Shown: positions 41,799 to 52,815 of the stretch, in pieces
Layout: each line of letters opens with the position of its first letter
Position numbering within the stretch: position 1 is the stretch's first letter
NCBI RefSeq assembly: GCF_016767715.1
Contig: NZ_CP050145.1
Coordinates: 1,612,001-1,676,000, forward strand
Direction: 5' to 3'
Source: Mycobacteroides chelonae
Lineage (GTDB): Bacteria; Actinomycetota; Actinomycetes; Mycobacteriales; Mycobacteriaceae
DNA: 64,000 bases
Translations under genes and position numbers: made by a program
The notes under the pieces: model-generated
The model's input: only the letters and a program-made list of their open reading frames with translations
Told to the model about the DNA's origin: nothing
Databases searched by the model: none

Positions 41799-42596
41799 GT
41801 GCCGGAGGGGCATACCCTGCACCGGCTGGCGCGGCTGCACCAGCGCCGGTTCGCCGGTTCGGCGGTGGCTGTCAGTAGTCCGCAAGGCCGATTCGCTGAA
41901 GGGGCGGCCGCGGTCAACGGACGCACCTTGGTGAAGGCCCATGCCTGGGGCAAGCATCTGTTCCACGATTACGGCCCGGCCGGTGTGGTGCATGTGCACC
42001 TGGGGCTGTACGGCACGTTCACCGAGCTGCCGGTGCCGATGGGTGTGCCGGTGGGGCAGGTGCGGATGCGCATCGAGGGCCCGCAGTTCGGTACCGATCT
42101 GCGGGGCGCGACGGCATGTGAGCTCATCGACGCGCCGCAGGTCGACGCCATCCTGGCGCGCCTGGGTCCCGACCCGCTGCGCCCCCGATCCGACCCGTCA
42201 TCCGCCTTCGAGCGGATCGCTAAGTCGCACAGGCCAATCGGTGCGCTGCTGATGGACCAGAAGATCATCGCCGGGGTCGGCAATGTGTATCGCAGCGAGG
42301 TGTTGTTCCGCCAGCGGATCGACCCGTACCGGCCCGGCAGCCACCTGCAATCCGAGGAACTCGCCGCGTTGTGGGATGACCTTGTGGACCGCATGCGAGT
42401 CGGGCTGCGCGTCGGGAAGATCGTTGTCGTTGACCCCGAATACGACCATGGCGAGCCCTCGTACGCACCGGACCGCCCGCGCACCTACGTGTATCGGCGC
42501 GCGGGTGCGCCGTGCCGGGTGTGCGGCACTCCGATCCTCACCGCGGAGATGGACGCGCGAAACCTGTTCTGGTGTCCCTCATGTCAAAACGCGTGA
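41799..42596 (+). CDS. nei2: Fpg/Nei-family DNA glycosylase (Nei2)
   Basis: A 265-residue base-excision repair enzyme (Rv2464c). The N-terminal PEGHTLHRLA places the catalytic Pro2 and Glu3 after Met removal. The helix-two-turn-helix is in ALLMDQKIIAGVGNVYRSE, and the C-terminal zinc finger is CRVCGTPI...FWCPSCQ. It should excise oxidised pyrimidines and nick the strand. The GTG start lies 6 bases after rpiB, so both are one operon. Confidence 0.93.
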   Translation: MPEGHTLHRLARLHQRRFAGSAVAVSSPQGRFAEGAAAVNGRTLVKAHAWGKHLFHDYGPAGVVHVHLGLYGTFTELPVPMGVPVGQVRMRIEGPQFGTDLRGATACELIDAPQVDAILARLGPDPLRPRSDPSSAFERIAKSHRPIGALLMDQKIIAGVGNVYRSEVLFRQRIDPYRPGSHLQSEELAALWDDLVDRMRVGLRVGKIVVVDPEYDHGEPSYAPDRPRTYVYRRAGAPCRVCGTPILTAEMDARNLFWCPSCQNA

Positions 42597-42674
42597 TGTC
42601 AGCCGCGGTGACGTGTCGAGTTGTAAGCTGCACTGAGTGGGACCGCGAGTACCAATAACCCGAAAGGGGAGCTC

Positions 42675-43337
42675 ATGACGCGACCGGGTGCGCCATTGGG
42701 AAAGCTCATGGCGCGCGCGGTGCGCGGACTGGGTTCGCACCCCGAACCCGACGATATCGAGATCCGGTTGCTGGACGCCGCCATTGAAGTACTGGCCGAG
42801 CGAGGCACACAGACGGCCACTATTGATGAGGTAGCGCGGCGGGCGAAAGTGGGCCGCGCCACAGTATTTCGGCGATTCTCCAGCAAGGATCAATTGTTCG
42901 AGCGGGCTCTTGCTCAAGAAATGCAGAAGTTCCTGGACGAACTGCAGGAACGCGCGGGCGGTTTCGACGACATCGGCGAGCGGGTCGCCGAGGGGTTCGC
43001 GGTCTGCATCGAGGTTGTGAATCACCCTCTGCTGCGCGGTGATTCACTCGTCGCCCGGATGACGGCGATAGAAGCGATCACTCAGGGCGACCCTGCCCCC
43101 ATCGAGCTGGCACGGAACTATCTCGCCGCGCAGATCGACCAGATGCGGGCCGAAGGGCGTATTCCGCCGGGTGACTCCAGGCGGCAGGTCGACGTCTTGA
43201 TTCATCTGGTGTTGGGATACATGGCCTCGCCCGCGACAACGATCGACCTCGGTAACACCGAAGAGGTGCGTGCGCTGGCGCGCGAGACATTCGCGCCGAT
43301 CCTGCTGGCGCCCAATGTGCCCGTCAACGCGCAATAG
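42675..43337 (+). CDS. TetR/AcrR-family regulator
   Basis: A 220-residue repressor. The helix-turn-helix lies at about 50-85 (TATIDEVARRAKVGRATVFRRF, in two parts), after a non-standard 35-residue N-terminal extension. The C-terminal ligand domain is helical. AAAGGGGAG precedes the ATG. No obvious target gene adjoins it in a divergent sense; the nearest upstream is nei2. The ligand is unknown. Confidence 0.85.
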   Translation: MTRPGAPLGKLMARAVRGLGSHPEPDDIEIRLLDAAIEVLAERGTQTATIDEVARRAKVGRATVFRRFSSKDQLFERALAQEMQKFLDELQERAGGFDDIGERVAEGFAVCIEVVNHPLLRGDSLVARMTAIEAITQGDPAPIELARNYLAAQIDQMRAEGRIPPGDSRRQVDVLIHLVLGYMASPATTIDLGNTEEVRALARETFAPILLAPNVPVNAQ

Positions 43338-43343
43338 CGCGCC

Positions 43344-44177
43344 CTAGAAGTCGCCGAAGTCCCCACCGAAGTCGCCGCCGCCGCTGTCCCAGCCACCGCC
43401 TTGGTCCCAGCCTCCGCCGCTTTGATCCCAGCCGGCTTGATCGGCTCCGCCTGAACCCTGATCCCAACCGCCCTGATTTGCGCCGCCGTCGTTGCCTGCG
43501 TTCAGGCCGGCGTCGTATCCGTCCGAATAGCCCTGGCCGAAACCGCTTTCGAAGCCCGAGGCGCCGTACCCGACGCCGTGCATGCCGGAGAAAAGCGAGT
43601 TGAACAGCAGCGCCGAACCCACGCCCCAGGCACCGGCGACAAGAGCGGGCTTCCACCATGGTTCGGAGTACCAGCCCGCGGGTACGGGACGTCCGGCGAC
43701 GGTGCCGCCGGGGTAGTAGTTGGGGGTGCGGCCCGACGGCTCCGGGGAAGCCTCGATCTCGCGTCCCTCGAAGTTGATCCGCCGATCCTCGCTGACGGAT
43801 CCGGCCTTGCTCTGCCCGGCGGTGGAGGGAAGTTCGGGTCCGGGGTCCATGCCCATGGCCAGGCGAGCCGCTCGTACGTAGTACAGCCCCTCGATGGCGC
43901 TTTCCTTGGCCAGCGTTGCCTGCGCGGGGGTCCGGGCCTGCTCGATGGCTGAGGACGCCGCGGTATAGCGCTCGGAGGCGTCGGCGAGTGCCTGCCGGGA
44001 CGCGTCATCGTTCCCGCTCAGTCCCAGCACCTGACCGCCGAGGCGTTCGGTGAGGCGGCGGGCGTCGGCCTTGGCGTCCTCGAGCTGGTCGCCACGACGG
44101 CGGCTCGATCCCTGTGTGTAGATGATCGCGCCGCCGACGATCACGCCGAGGAGAAGCAGGCCCAGGATGATTTCCAT
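43344..44177 (-). CDS. DUF1542-like membrane-anchored protein with Gly/Trp/Asp-rich tail
   Basis: A 277-residue protein. Residues 4-20 form a membrane helix (ILGLLLLGVIVGGAIIY), followed by a helical region (LEDAKADARRLTERLGG). A second hydrophobic stretch (about 175-195) precedes a low-complexity C-terminus built from repeats of GGWDQ and GGDFGG. The family is conserved in mycobacteria without known function. A tRNA-Gly gene lies just upstream on the same strand. Confidence 0.65.
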   Translation of the reverse strand: MEIILGLLLLGVIVGGAIIYTQGSSRRRGDQLEDAKADARRLTERLGGQVLGLSGNDDASRQALADASERYTAASSAIEQARTPAQATLAKESAIEGLYYVRAARLAMGMDPGPELPSTAGQSKAGSVSEDRRINFEGREIEASPEPSGRTPNYYPGGTVAGRPVPAGWYSEPWWKPALVAGAWGVGSALLFNSLFSGMHGVGYGASGFESGFGQGYSDGYDAGLNAGNDGGANQGGWDQGSGGADQAGWDQSGGGWDQGGGWDSGGGDFGGDFGDF

Positions 44178-44201
44178 GGCACCTACGGTACTGATGTGTG
44201 G

Positions 44202-44272
44202 AGCGGGTGACGGGAATCGAACCCGCGTAGCTAGTTTGGAAGACTAGGGCTCTACCATTGAGCTACACCCGC
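44202..44272 (-). tRNA. tRNA-Gly (anticodon TCC)
   Basis: A 71-base cloverleaf: acceptor GCGGGTG/CACCCGC, D-arm GCTC/GAGC, anticodon stem CTAGT/ACTAG with loop CTTCCAA giving TCC, T-arm GCGGG/CCCGT. CCA is not encoded. Confidence 0.95.
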
Positions 44273-44414
44273 ATGCTTGCGAGGTTGTCCCGCACGCGCT
44301 GACGAATGTACAGCGCCGGGGCGGATCAAATCCAATTCATGCCGTTGCATGTCGAGGCCGTAAGATCGCTTGGTCTCGTACGGAGTCTTGGACGAAGTAT
44401 GGACGCAGGTCCGA

Positions 44415-44488
44415 CGGGGTGTAGCGCAGCTTGGTAGCGCATCCGCTTTGGGAGCGGAGGGTCGCAGGTTCAAATCCTGTCACCCCGA
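44415..44488 (+). tRNA. tRNA-Pro (anticodon TGG)
   Basis: A 74-base cloverleaf: acceptor CGGGGTG/CACCCCG, anticodon stem TCCGC/GCGGA with loop TTTGGGA giving TGG, T-arm GCAGG/CCTGT with TTCAAAT loop. It lies 66 bases before tig, the usual mycobacterial order. Confidence 0.95.
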
Positions 44489-44554
44489 CAGCACGACAGC
44501 ACGAAGAACCGCAGGTCACGACGATCTGCCGCGAACCATAAAGGAGCACTGCAC

Positions 44555-46024
44555 GTGAAGAGCACCGTCGAAAAGCTGAGCCCGACCCGGGTTCGCATCA
44601 ACGTCGAGGTTCCCTTCGCAGAGCTCGAACCAGATTTTTCAAAGGCCTACAAGGAGCTCGCCCAGCAGGTCCGCCTGCCCGGTTTCCGCCCCGGCAAGGC
44701 CCCCGCGAAGCTGCTCGAGGCACGCGTCGGCCGCGCCGCGGTGCTGGAGCAGGTCGTCAACTCGGCGCTCCCGGGCCGCTACAGCGAGGCCGTCACCGCG
44801 TCCGACGTCAAGCCGCTCGGACAGCCGGAGATCGAGGTCACCAAGATCGAGGACGGCCAGGAGCTGACCTTCACCGCCGAGGTGGATGTGCGTCCCGAGA
44901 TCGAGCTGCCCGACCTGAGCACCGTCGCGGTCACGGTTGAGCCCGTCACGGTCGAGGACACCGAGGTTGACGCCGAGCTGGAAGCGCTGCGCGCGCGGTT
45001 CGGCACTCTCAAGGGTGTCGAGCGTGCCGCCGAGAACGGCGACTTCGTCTCGATCGACCTGTCGGCCACCGTGGACGGCAAGGAGGTCGAGGAGGCCTCG
45101 ACCACTGGCCTGTCTCATGAGATCGGCTCCGGACAGCTGATCGACGGCCTCGACGAGGCCATCATCGGCCTGAAGTCCGGCGAGGAGAAGGTGTTCACCA
45201 CCAAGCTGGCCGCCGGCGAATTCGCCGGACAGGATGCCGAGGTCACCGTCAAGGTCGGCTCCGTCAAGGAGCGTGAGCTTCCTGCCGCTGACGACGATTT
45301 CGCCCAGCTGGCAAGCGAATTCGACACCATCGGCGAGCTCAAGGACAGCCTCATCGAGCAGGTGAAGGGTCGCAAGCGCATCGCGCAGGCCGACGAGATC
45401 CGTAACGAGACCATCACCGCGCTGCTCGACCAGATCGAGATCCCGGTGCCCGAGAAGATCCTCGAAGAGCAGATCGGCAACAGCCTGCACGAGGCCGTCC
45501 ACGGTCTGGACCACAACGAGGAGCGCCTCAACGAGCTGCTCGAAGAGCAGGGCACCTCGCGTGAAGAGTTCGACAAGGACATGCGCGAGTCCGCCACCAA
45601 GTCGATCAAGACCGAGCTGCTGCTCGACGTGATCGCCGACAAGTTCGACATCAACGTCGACCAGCAGGACCTCACCGAGCGTCTGGTCCTGATGTCGCGT
45701 CAGTACGGCATCGAGCCGCAGCAGCTGATCCAGTACCTGACCCAGCAGCAGCAGCTGCCCGGCCTGTACGTCGACGTGCGCCGCGGTAAGGCCATCGCCG
45801 AGGTCATCCGCCAGGCCAAGGTGACCGACTCCACCGGCGCGAACGTGGACGTCGACTCCGTGCTGGGGCCGCGTCGCGGTGGGGCTGACGAGGCCGCTGC
45901 CGAGCCTGATGCCGAGGAGAAGCCGGTCAAGGCCAAGAAGAGCGCGGACAGCGAGAAAACAGACAAGTCCGAAAAGGCCGAGAAGAAGGCCAAGAAGAAG
46001 AGCAAGGACGACGACGCCGAGTAG
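44555..46024 (+). CDS. tig: trigger factor
   Basis: A 489-residue ribosome-associated chaperone and peptidyl-prolyl isomerase. The ribosome-binding loop GFRPGKAP is at about 44-51. The FKBP-like domain spans about 155-240 (GDFVSIDL, then [17 protein letters not shown]) and a helical C-terminal chaperone domain follows. The last 60 residues are a long Lys/Asp/Glu/Ala-rich tail ([11 protein letters not shown]). GTG start, AAGGAG upstream. It precedes clpP1, linking folding and degradation. Confidence 0.96.
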   Translation: MKSTVEKLSPTRVRINVEVPFAELEPDFSKAYKELAQQVRLPGFRPGKAPAKLLEARVGRAAVLEQVVNSALPGRYSEAVTASDVKPLGQPEIEVTKIEDGQELTFTAEVDVRPEIELPDLSTVAVTVEPVTVEDTEVDAELEALRARFGTLKGVERAAENGDFVSIDLSATVDGKEVEEASTTGLSHEIGSGQLIDGLDEAIIGLKSGEEKVFTTKLAAGEFAGQDAEVTVKVGSVKERELPAADDDFAQLASEFDTIGELKDSLIEQVKGRKRIAQADEIRNETITALLDQIEIPVPEKILEEQIGNSLHEAVHGLDHNEERLNELLEEQGTSREEFDKDMRESATKSIKTELLLDVIADKFDINVDQQDLTERLVLMSRQYGIEPQQLIQYLTQQQQLPGLYVDVRRGKAIAEVIRQAKVTDSTGANVDVDSVLGPRRGGADEAAAEPDAEEKPVKAKKSADSEKTDKSEKAEKKAKKKSKDDDAE

Positions 46025-46033
46025 TCCGCGTCA

Positions 46034-46044
46034 CGCTCTGAGCG
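46034..46044. promoter_or_regulatory. ClgR-like box upstream of clpP1
   Basis: CGCT, three bases (CTG), AGCG followed by AAC: this fits the ClgR consensus CGCY-NAN-RGCG-WWS except for the central A. ClgR activates clpP1P2 in mycobacteria and corynebacteria. It lies 113 bases before the clpP1 start, just after tig. Palindromes of this size also arise by chance in GC-rich DNA. Confidence 0.45.
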
Positions 46045-46156
46045 AACTCGCCCGTGGCGGGGAGTGCGCAGCACCCGATGTTGGTTAATGTCGGCAGTAC
46101 ACGGAATTGGTTTCTTAAGCGAAATCCCGAAGAGCTAGACGAAGGCAGGTTGCACA

Positions 46157-46759
46157 GTGACTGAAATGCGTTCGGCGACAGCCGGGCTCAACCTGATCGA
46201 CTCGGTGTATGAGCGTCTGCTCTCCGAGCGCATTATTTTCCTGGGCCAGCAGGTGGACGACGACATCGCCAACAAGCTGTGCGCGCAGATTCTGCTGCTG
46301 ACGGCCGAGGACCCCACCAAGGACATCCACCTGTACATCAACTCTCCGGGTGGGTCGATCAGCGCCGGCATGGCGATCTTCGACACCATGGAGCTGTCGG
46401 AGTGCGATATCGCCACCTACGCGATGGGCATGGCGGCCTCGATGGGTGAGTTCCTGTTGGCGGCCGGTACCAAGGGCAAGCGCCACGCGCTGCCGCACGC
46501 CCGCATCCTCATGCACCAGCCGCTCGGTGGTGTCACCGGAAGCGCCTCGGACATCGCGATCCAGGCCGAGCAGTTCACGGTCATCAAGAAGGAAATGTTC
46601 CGCCTCAACGCCGAATTCACCGGCAAGAGTGTCGAACAGATCGAGGCCGATTCGGACCGCGACCGCTGGTTCACCGCGCCGGAGGCATTGGAGTACGGGT
46701 TCGTCGACAAGATCATCACCCGCGGCGATCTCAACGGCAGCAAGGGAGCATCCAAGTGA
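46157..46759 (+). CDS. clpP1: ATP-dependent Clp protease subunit ClpP1
   Basis: A 200-residue serine protease subunit. The triad is Ser95 in GMAASMGE, His120 in LMHQPLGG and Asp169 in DRDRWF. It forms a hetero-tetradecamer with ClpP2 that works with ClpX or ClpC1 and is essential in M. tuberculosis. GTG start after GAAGGCAGG. Its stop overlaps the clpP2 GTG by four bases, so the subunits are made in a coupled way. Confidence 0.97.
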   Translation: MTEMRSATAGLNLIDSVYERLLSERIIFLGQQVDDDIANKLCAQILLLTAEDPTKDIHLYINSPGGSISAGMAIFDTMELSECDIATYAMGMAASMGEFLLAAGTKGKRHALPHARILMHQPLGGVTGSASDIAIQAEQFTVIKKEMFRLNAEFTGKSVEQIEADSDRDRWFTAPEALEYGFVDKIITRGDLNGSKGASK

Positions 46760-47409
46760 TCTCGAAGCACCTCAACCCCGAGTTGGCGCCCCAAGCGCGC
46801 TACATCCTGCCCTCGTTCATCGAGCACTCGAGCTTCGGTGTCAAAGAGTCGAACCCGTACAACAAGCTGTTCGAGGAGCGCATCATCTTCCTCGGCGTGC
46901 AGGTGGACGACGCCTCGGCCAACGACATCATGGCCCAGCTGCTGGTGCTTGAGTCGCTGGATCCCGACCGTGAGATCACCATGTACATCAACTCCCCGGG
47001 TGGTTCGTTCACCTCGTTGATGGCGATCTACGACACCATGCAGTACGTCCGCTCCGACATCCGCACAGTGGTGCTGGGCCAGGCCGCCTCGGCCGCCGCG
47101 GTGCTGCTCGCCGCCGGTACCCCCGGCAAGCGGATGGCGCTGCCGAACGCGCGCGTCCTCATCCATCAGCCCGCGCTGTCCGGTGTGATCCAGGGTCAGT
47201 TCACCGACCTGGAGATCCAGGCCAAGGAGATCGAGCGCATGCGGGTGCTGCAGGAGACGACCCTGTCCCGGCACACCGGTAAGGATGCGGAGATCATCCG
47301 TAAGGACACCGACCGCGACAAGATCTTCACGGCCGAGGAGGCCAAGGAGTACGGGATCATCGACGTCGTCCTGGAGTACCGCAAGCTCTCCGCGCAGGCA
47401 GCTTCGTAG
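46756..47409 (+). CDS. clpP2: ATP-dependent Clp protease subunit ClpP2
   Basis: A 217-residue ClpP paralogue. The triad is Ser112 in [10 protein letters not shown], His137 in LIHQPALSG and Asp188 in DTDRDKIF. The N-terminal 15-20 residues form the processed propeptide ([14 protein letters not shown]). Together with ClpP1 it makes the mixed ring. The start codon GTG overlaps the clpP1 stop. Confidence 0.97.
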   Translation: MISKHLNPELAPQARYILPSFIEHSSFGVKESNPYNKLFEERIIFLGVQVDDASANDIMAQLLVLESLDPDREITMYINSPGGSFTSLMAIYDTMQYVRSDIRTVVLGQAASAAAVLLAAGTPGKRMALPNARVLIHQPALSGVIQGQFTDLEIQAKEIERMRVLQETTLSRHTGKDAEIIRKDTDRDKIFTAEEAKEYGIIDVVLEYRKLSAQAAS

Positions 47410-47651
47410 CTGCCTGCCGGCGGGCTCGGATAACAGTTGCAACACACCGGTCTCGGGTGCGCGTCATCGGCGGCTTCGGTCGGTGCGAGGCGATATGTTC
47501 TCCAGCACGGCAGGGTGTAAATGCCGTCGGTGCTATTCGGTTTATCGGTCGCGGGGTGTCCGGTATAGCGGGTAGCGTCGTGACCAACAGGTCAGAGGAC
47601 GTGCTGACACCACGATCCACCACCATGTGACAGGAAGTAGGACTGGCCACC

Positions 47652-48932
<1,281 letters not shown>

Positions 48933-48938
48933 TTCGCC

Positions 48939-49562
48939 GTGCTGAGCGCCATGGAGCTGGCGCGGGCCGAACGTATCGACCTCGCCGATTTTCTGGCGGG
49001 TCTAACCCCCGAACAGTGGGATGCGCCGTCGCTGTGTACCCAGTGGCGGGTGCGCGATGTGGTGACACACATGATCGGGTACGAGGACCTCAGCCGGGCA
49101 GAGTTCTACTCGCGCGTGGCCAAGGCGGGTTTCAACCCGAATAAGGCCAACGCGAACCGTGTTGCCGAACTGGCCGGGCGGACCCCCGCGCAGTTGCTGG
49201 AAATGGTTCGGGCGGCGGAAGTACCGGGAGTGTTGACATCGGGATTTGGCGGCCGGATTGCCTTGCTGGACGGCATCGTCCATCAACAGGACATCCGTCG
49301 CCCGCTGGGGATCCCGCGCGAGATTCCGGGGGAGCGGATGCGCGTCGCCATGGATTTCGCGCGCTGGGCACCCCCGATCCGGGGCGCGTTGCGCGCCCGC
49401 GGTGTGCGGCTTGTGGCTACCGACCTCGACTGGTCACGCGGCAGCGGGCCCGAGGTCACCGGCCCCGCTGAGGCGCTGCTGATGGCGATGGCCGCGCGGC
49501 CCTGCGCGCTCGCAGATCTCGAAGGCCCGGGTAAATCGACCCTGGCGCAACATATTTCGTAA
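48939..49562 (+). CDS. maleylpyruvate isomerase-family (mycothiol-dependent, DinB-like) protein
   Basis: A 207-residue four-helix protein of the TIGR03083 family. The early SLCTQWRVRDVVTHMIGYED segment supplies the conserved Trp and His, and VHQQDIRRPLG provides further His/Asp metal ligands. Family members use mycothiol as cofactor for isomerase or detoxification reactions. The GTG is 6 bases after clpX; an ATG at 48951 is an equally plausible start. The substrate is unknown. Confidence 0.8.
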   Translation: MLSAMELARAERIDLADFLAGLTPEQWDAPSLCTQWRVRDVVTHMIGYEDLSRAEFYSRVAKAGFNPNKANANRVAELAGRTPAQLLEMVRAAEVPGVLTSGFGGRIALLDGIVHQQDIRRPLGIPREIPGERMRVAMDFARWAPPIRGALRARGVRLVATDLDWSRGSGPEVTGPAEALLMAMAARPCALADLEGPGKSTLAQHIS

Positions 49563-49582
49563 ACCCTCGTAAGCTGGTAGTG

Positions 49583-50122
49583 ATGTCCACCGAGTTCATG
49601 AGCCAGCCGACGCTGGAGGGGCCAACGCTCACCCTGCGTCCATTGGCAGACGACGACCTTGAGCCGCTCTACCGTGCGGCCAGCGATCCGCTCATTTGGG
49701 CGCAGCACCCGAGCTCGGACCGTCACCAGCGGCCGGTCTTCGAGAAATGGTTTGTGGAGGCCCTCGCCGCAAAATCGCTTGTCATCATCGATCACTCCAC
49801 CGGGGAGATGATCGGCTCATCCCGTTTTTACGAGTGGGACCCGGACAAGCGCGAGGTCGCGATCGGGTACACGTTCCTCACTCGCGAGTACTGGGGCGGC
49901 ACGGTGAATGCTGAGCTCAAGACGCTCATGCTGGACTACGCGTTCATCAACGCCGACCTGGTGTGGTTCCACGTGGCTGCCGACAATCTGCGGTCGCAGA
50001 AGGCGCTCGCCAAGATCGGTGCCCACGAGCACCACCGCCAGAAGCGTGAGATCAACGGCGCGCTGGAGGATTACGTGTACTTCACCATCACCGCCGCCGA
50101 CTGGCGAGACGCCTCCGACTGA
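49583..50122 (+). CDS. GNAT-family N-acetyltransferase
   Basis: A 179-residue acetyltransferase of the RimJ/RimL-like subgroup. LEGPTLTLRPLADDDLEPLYRAASDP is the typical N-terminal strand-helix unit (in segments), EVAIGYTFLTREYWGG is the central strand with the acetyl-CoA loop, and VAADNLRSQKALAKIGA is the conserved C-terminal helix. It may modify a small molecule or a protein N-terminus. A strong bidirectional terminator follows at once. Confidence 0.85.
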   Translation: MSTEFMSQPTLEGPTLTLRPLADDDLEPLYRAASDPLIWAQHPSSDRHQRPVFEKWFVEALAAKSLVIIDHSTGEMIGSSRFYEWDPDKREVAIGYTFLTREYWGGTVNAELKTLMLDYAFINADLVWFHVAADNLRSQKALAKIGAHEHHRQKREINGALEDYVYFTITAADWRDASD

Positions 50123-50157
50123 GCGCGACGTCCACTGCGAAGTGGAACGTCGCGCTC
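50121..50157. terminator. bidirectional stem-loop terminator
   Basis: GAGCGCGACGTCCACT pairs with the complementary strand of 50141-50157 around a GCGA loop, with a single bulged base. It overlaps the GNAT stop codon and lies 14 bases before the end of the convergent small gene, so it can stop transcription from both sides. Confidence 0.8.
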
Positions 50158-50170
50158 AGCCGATGACCGA

Positions 50171-50398
50171 TCAGTGCGTAGCCGGATCCTCGTCAACGTC
50201 CACGGCGTCCCGAGACTGATCCTGCTCGGCGCGCTTGGCCGCCTCGCGCATCTCGAAGGCGTCGGTGGCGATCTCGCCGATCTGCCGGGTGACATCAACC
50301 ACCGCGTTGGTGATGATCTTGGCGATTTCGCCGACGTGCTCGGCGGTTGACGACACGACCTCTTGGGCCAGGTCCTTGTTGCGTTCGAACTTGCTCAC
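50171..50398 (-). CDS. small conserved mycobacterial protein, 75 residues
   Basis: A helical 75-residue protein (SKFERNKDLAQEVVSSTAEHVGEIAKII in segments), then FEMREAAKRAEQDQ and an acidic end. I chose the GTG at 50398 because AGGTGA lies just upstream. The gene begins 14 bases after the desaturase stop, so it may be part of that operon. It is likely a soluble or membrane-surface helical hairpin. Function unknown. Confidence 0.6.
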   Translation of the reverse strand: MSKFERNKDLAQEVVSSTAEHVGEIAKIITNAVVDVTRQIGEIATDAFEMREAAKRAEQDQSRDAVDVDEDPATH

Positions 50399-50411
50399 CA
50401 CGTCACCTAAC

Positions 50412-51587
50412 TTACGCGTCGACCAGCTCACCGCGCTCGTCGACGACAACGACCTCTGATTCGGCGGCCGCTTCCTTGCGCTTGTCCCGCTCGATGTGCA
50501 CGACGAGCTCCTCGTCGTCGCGGAACCAGCCGTTAGGCAAGGACAGGCGAGCGATCTTCTTCCAGGTGGACGAGAGCTGGGCGAAGAGGCCCCCCGTGTT
50601 GTAGGGCAGGCCGTACTTCTGGCACAGCTCGCGCACCTCGGTGGCCATCTCCGGATAGCGATTGGCCGGCAGATCCGGGAACAGGTGATGCTCGATCTGG
50701 TGGGACAGGTTGCCGCTCATGATGTGAAACAGCCTGCTGCCCTCGATGTTCGCCGAACCAAGCAACTGCCGGATGTACCACTCGCCGCGCGTTTCGTTGG
50801 CGGTCTCCTCCTTGGAGAAGGTCTGGGTGCCGGACGGGAAATGCCCGCAGAAGATGATCGAGAACGTCCACACGTTGCGCACGAAGTTGGCGGACAAGTT
50901 GCCCAGGAAGGTGATCGGAAACAGCGGGCCGGTCAGCGCCGGGAAGATCACGTAGTCCTTGAGAACCTGCTTACTGGCCTTGCGCCACATGCCCTTGATC
51001 AACGGCTTGAGGTCGTACCATTTGCGCTTGCCCCTCACGATGTTCTCGGCCTCAAGCTCGTGCACCATGACGCCCCACTCGAAGAACACCATCAGGGCGG
51101 TCGCCCAGGCCAGGTTGCCCAGGTAGTACGGGTTCCACTTCTGCTCGGGCGCCATCCGCAGGATGCCGTAACCCACGTCGCGGTCCATGTCGACGATGTT
51201 GGTGTAGGTGTGGTGCATGTAGTTGTGCGAGTGTCGCCACTGGTCGGCGGGGCACACGGTGTCCCATTCGAACTCGCGTGAGTTGAGGCCCTTTTCGCGC
51301 ATCCAGTCGTACTGGCCGTGCATGACGTTGTGGCCGATCTCCATGTTGTCGAGGATCTTGGAGACGGACAGTGCGCCCACCGCGGCGAGCCACACGGGCG
51401 GGATGAACCCCAGGTACATCAGGGCGCGCCCGGCGGCCTCACAGCCGCGTTGTGTCTTGATGATCGAGTAGATGTACTCGCGATCACGCTCGCCCAGATC
51501 GGCGACAATGCGGTCGCGCAATTCATCGAGATCCCTGCCCAGCGCCTCGATATCCGATGCGCTGATGGTGATTTCGTTGCTTGGCAT
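50412..51587 (-). CDS. desA3: acyl-CoA delta-9 fatty acid desaturase (DesA3 type)
   Basis: A 391-residue membrane di-iron desaturase. The three histidine boxes are HNVMH (about 90), HNYMHHTY (about 124) and HQIEHH (about 301). Several hydrophobic segments span the membrane. DesA3 (Rv3229c) converts stearoyl-CoA to oleoyl-CoA using electrons from a partner reductase (Rv3230c), which lies immediately upstream here. AAGGAGGG precedes the ATG. Confidence 0.92.
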   Translation of the reverse strand: MPSNEITISASDIEALGRDLDELRDRIVADLGERDREYIYSIIKTQRGCEAAGRALMYLGFIPPVWLAAVGALSVSKILDNMEIGHNVMHGQYDWMREKGLNSREFEWDTVCPADQWRHSHNYMHHTYTNIVDMDRDVGYGILRMAPEQKWNPYYLGNLAWATALMVFFEWGVMVHELEAENIVRGKRKWYDLKPLIKGMWRKASKQVLKDYVIFPALTGPLFPITFLGNLSANFVRNVWTFSIIFCGHFPSGTQTFSKEETANETRGEWYIRQLLGSANIEGSRLFHIMSGNLSHQIEHHLFPDLPANRYPEMATEVRELCQKYGLPYNTGGLFAQLSSTWKKIARLSLPNGWFRDDEELVVHIERDKRKEAAAESEVVVVDERGELVDA

Positions 51588-51610
51588 CTGGTTGCCCTCC
51601 TTGGGGTCTG

Positions 51611-52702
51611 TTAGAGGTTGATCGACACGTCACCGACGGGGGCGGTGATGCAGAGCTGGATGTGCTGATCGGGGTCGTCGTTCTCATCGCCGGTGCGCAG
51701 GTTCCGGGTGCATCCGGATGTCTTGACCGCCGTGCAGGCGAAGCAGATCCCCATCCGGCAGCCGAATTCGGGTTGCAGTCCGGCGGCCTCGGCCTGTTCG
51801 AGGATCGGCCTGCCGTCGTTTTCGGCGGTGATGCCGGAGGTGGCGAATCGCAGCACGCCTCCGGCCTCCCCAGTGGTGCTCGACGTGGTGACATAGAACT
51901 CTTCGGTGTGCAGACGGTCGGAGAGTCCACGCTCGGAGTACAGGGTGCTCACCGCGTCGTGCAGCGAGGGCGGCCCGCACAGGAACGTCTGGGCATCGGC
52001 GCTCCAGGGCGCGAGCGCATCGAGCTGCTCGGCACTGAAGTGCCGGCCGCCCTCACGGGTGTACACCGTGTGCACCGTCACCGAGGGCACCTCGCCGAGA
52101 GCGGTGAGCTCGCGTGCGTAGGCGTTTTCCGCGGCGGTCGGCGCGTAGTAGAGCACCGCGAGCTGCCCGGGGTATCCATTGCCGATGAGAGTTCTCGCCA
52201 TTGAGAGAACGGGTGTAATCCCACTACCCGCGGCGATTAGAACTGTCCGAATGGGGCGCGGCGAGGGAAGGACGAATGTGCCGGCGGCCGGAGTGATGCT
52301 GTACACGTCACCCACTGCGGCGTGCTTGTACAGGTAGTTCGACACCAGCCCTTCGGGCCTGCGGGCAATGGTCAGCTCGATGAGGTCGCGGGTGTCGTCG
52401 GCGCCGGACGGCGAGAAGCAGCGGACGTGGCGCACGCCATCGATCACGACACCCAGCTGTACGAACTGACCTGCACGAAAGCCCTTGAACTGGTGGGTTG
52501 TGCGCAAGGTCAAGGTCACCGATCGGGTGGTGCGGCGCTGCACGCGAACGACGCGGGCGCGAGCCTCTTCCCAGGTGATCATCGGGTCGACCAGTTCGAG
52601 ATACCGGTCGACGGCGTGCGGGGTGAGGGCGGCGGTCAACAACCGGCCCAGTGATGACTCGGGAGTGAGGATTCGTCGGGTGGCTTTAGTTAGAAATGTC
52701 AT
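51611..52702 (-). CDS. desaturase-partner ferredoxin reductase (Rv3230c type)
   Basis: A 363-residue fusion of an FAD-binding ferredoxin-reductase domain (about 45-135), NAD(P) domain (about 145-260, TVLIAAGSGITPVLSMA) and a C-terminal plant-type 2Fe-2S domain (about 280-363) with CRMGICFACTAVKTSGC and a last Cys in QLCITAP. It passes electrons from NADPH to the desaturase encoded 23 bases downstream. I chose the ATG at 52702 with GGAGGGAG upstream. Confidence 0.92.
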   Translation of the reverse strand: MTFLTKATRRILTPESSLGRLLTAALTPHAVDRYLELVDPMITWEEARARVVRVQRRTTRSVTLTLRTTHQFKGFRAGQFVQLGVVIDGVRHVRCFSPSGADDTRDLIELTIARRPEGLVSNYLYKHAAVGDVYSITPAAGTFVLPSPRPIRTVLIAAGSGITPVLSMARTLIGNGYPGQLAVLYYAPTAAENAYARELTALGEVPSVTVHTVYTREGGRHFSAEQLDALAPWSADAQTFLCGPPSLHDAVSTLYSERGLSDRLHTEEFYVTTSSTTGEAGGVLRFATSGITAENDGRPILEQAEAAGLQPEFGCRMGICFACTAVKTSGCTRNLRTGDENDDPDQHIQLCITAPVGDVSINL

Positions 52703-52815
52703 TCGAACTCCCTCCGTTAGGTTAACGAATGTACACTGAAATTGTGAACCAACTTGCCCCCACTGAGTCAAGCCGTAATCACCGTGTCGGTCATCACAGC
52801 GATACAGTGATCGCC
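52703..52815. promoter_or_regulatory. divergent promoter region, desaturase operon versus TetR gene
   Basis: 113 bp separate the two divergent starts. A near-inverted repeat (GGTTAAC at about 52722 and GTGAACC at about 52744, one mismatch) flanks 17 bases close to the reductase start. TCACAGCGATACAGTGA at 52794-52810, with TCAC/GTGA ends, lies beside the TetR start. Either could be the TetR operator. The resemblance to a DesT-like fatty-acid circuit is inference. Confidence 0.4.
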
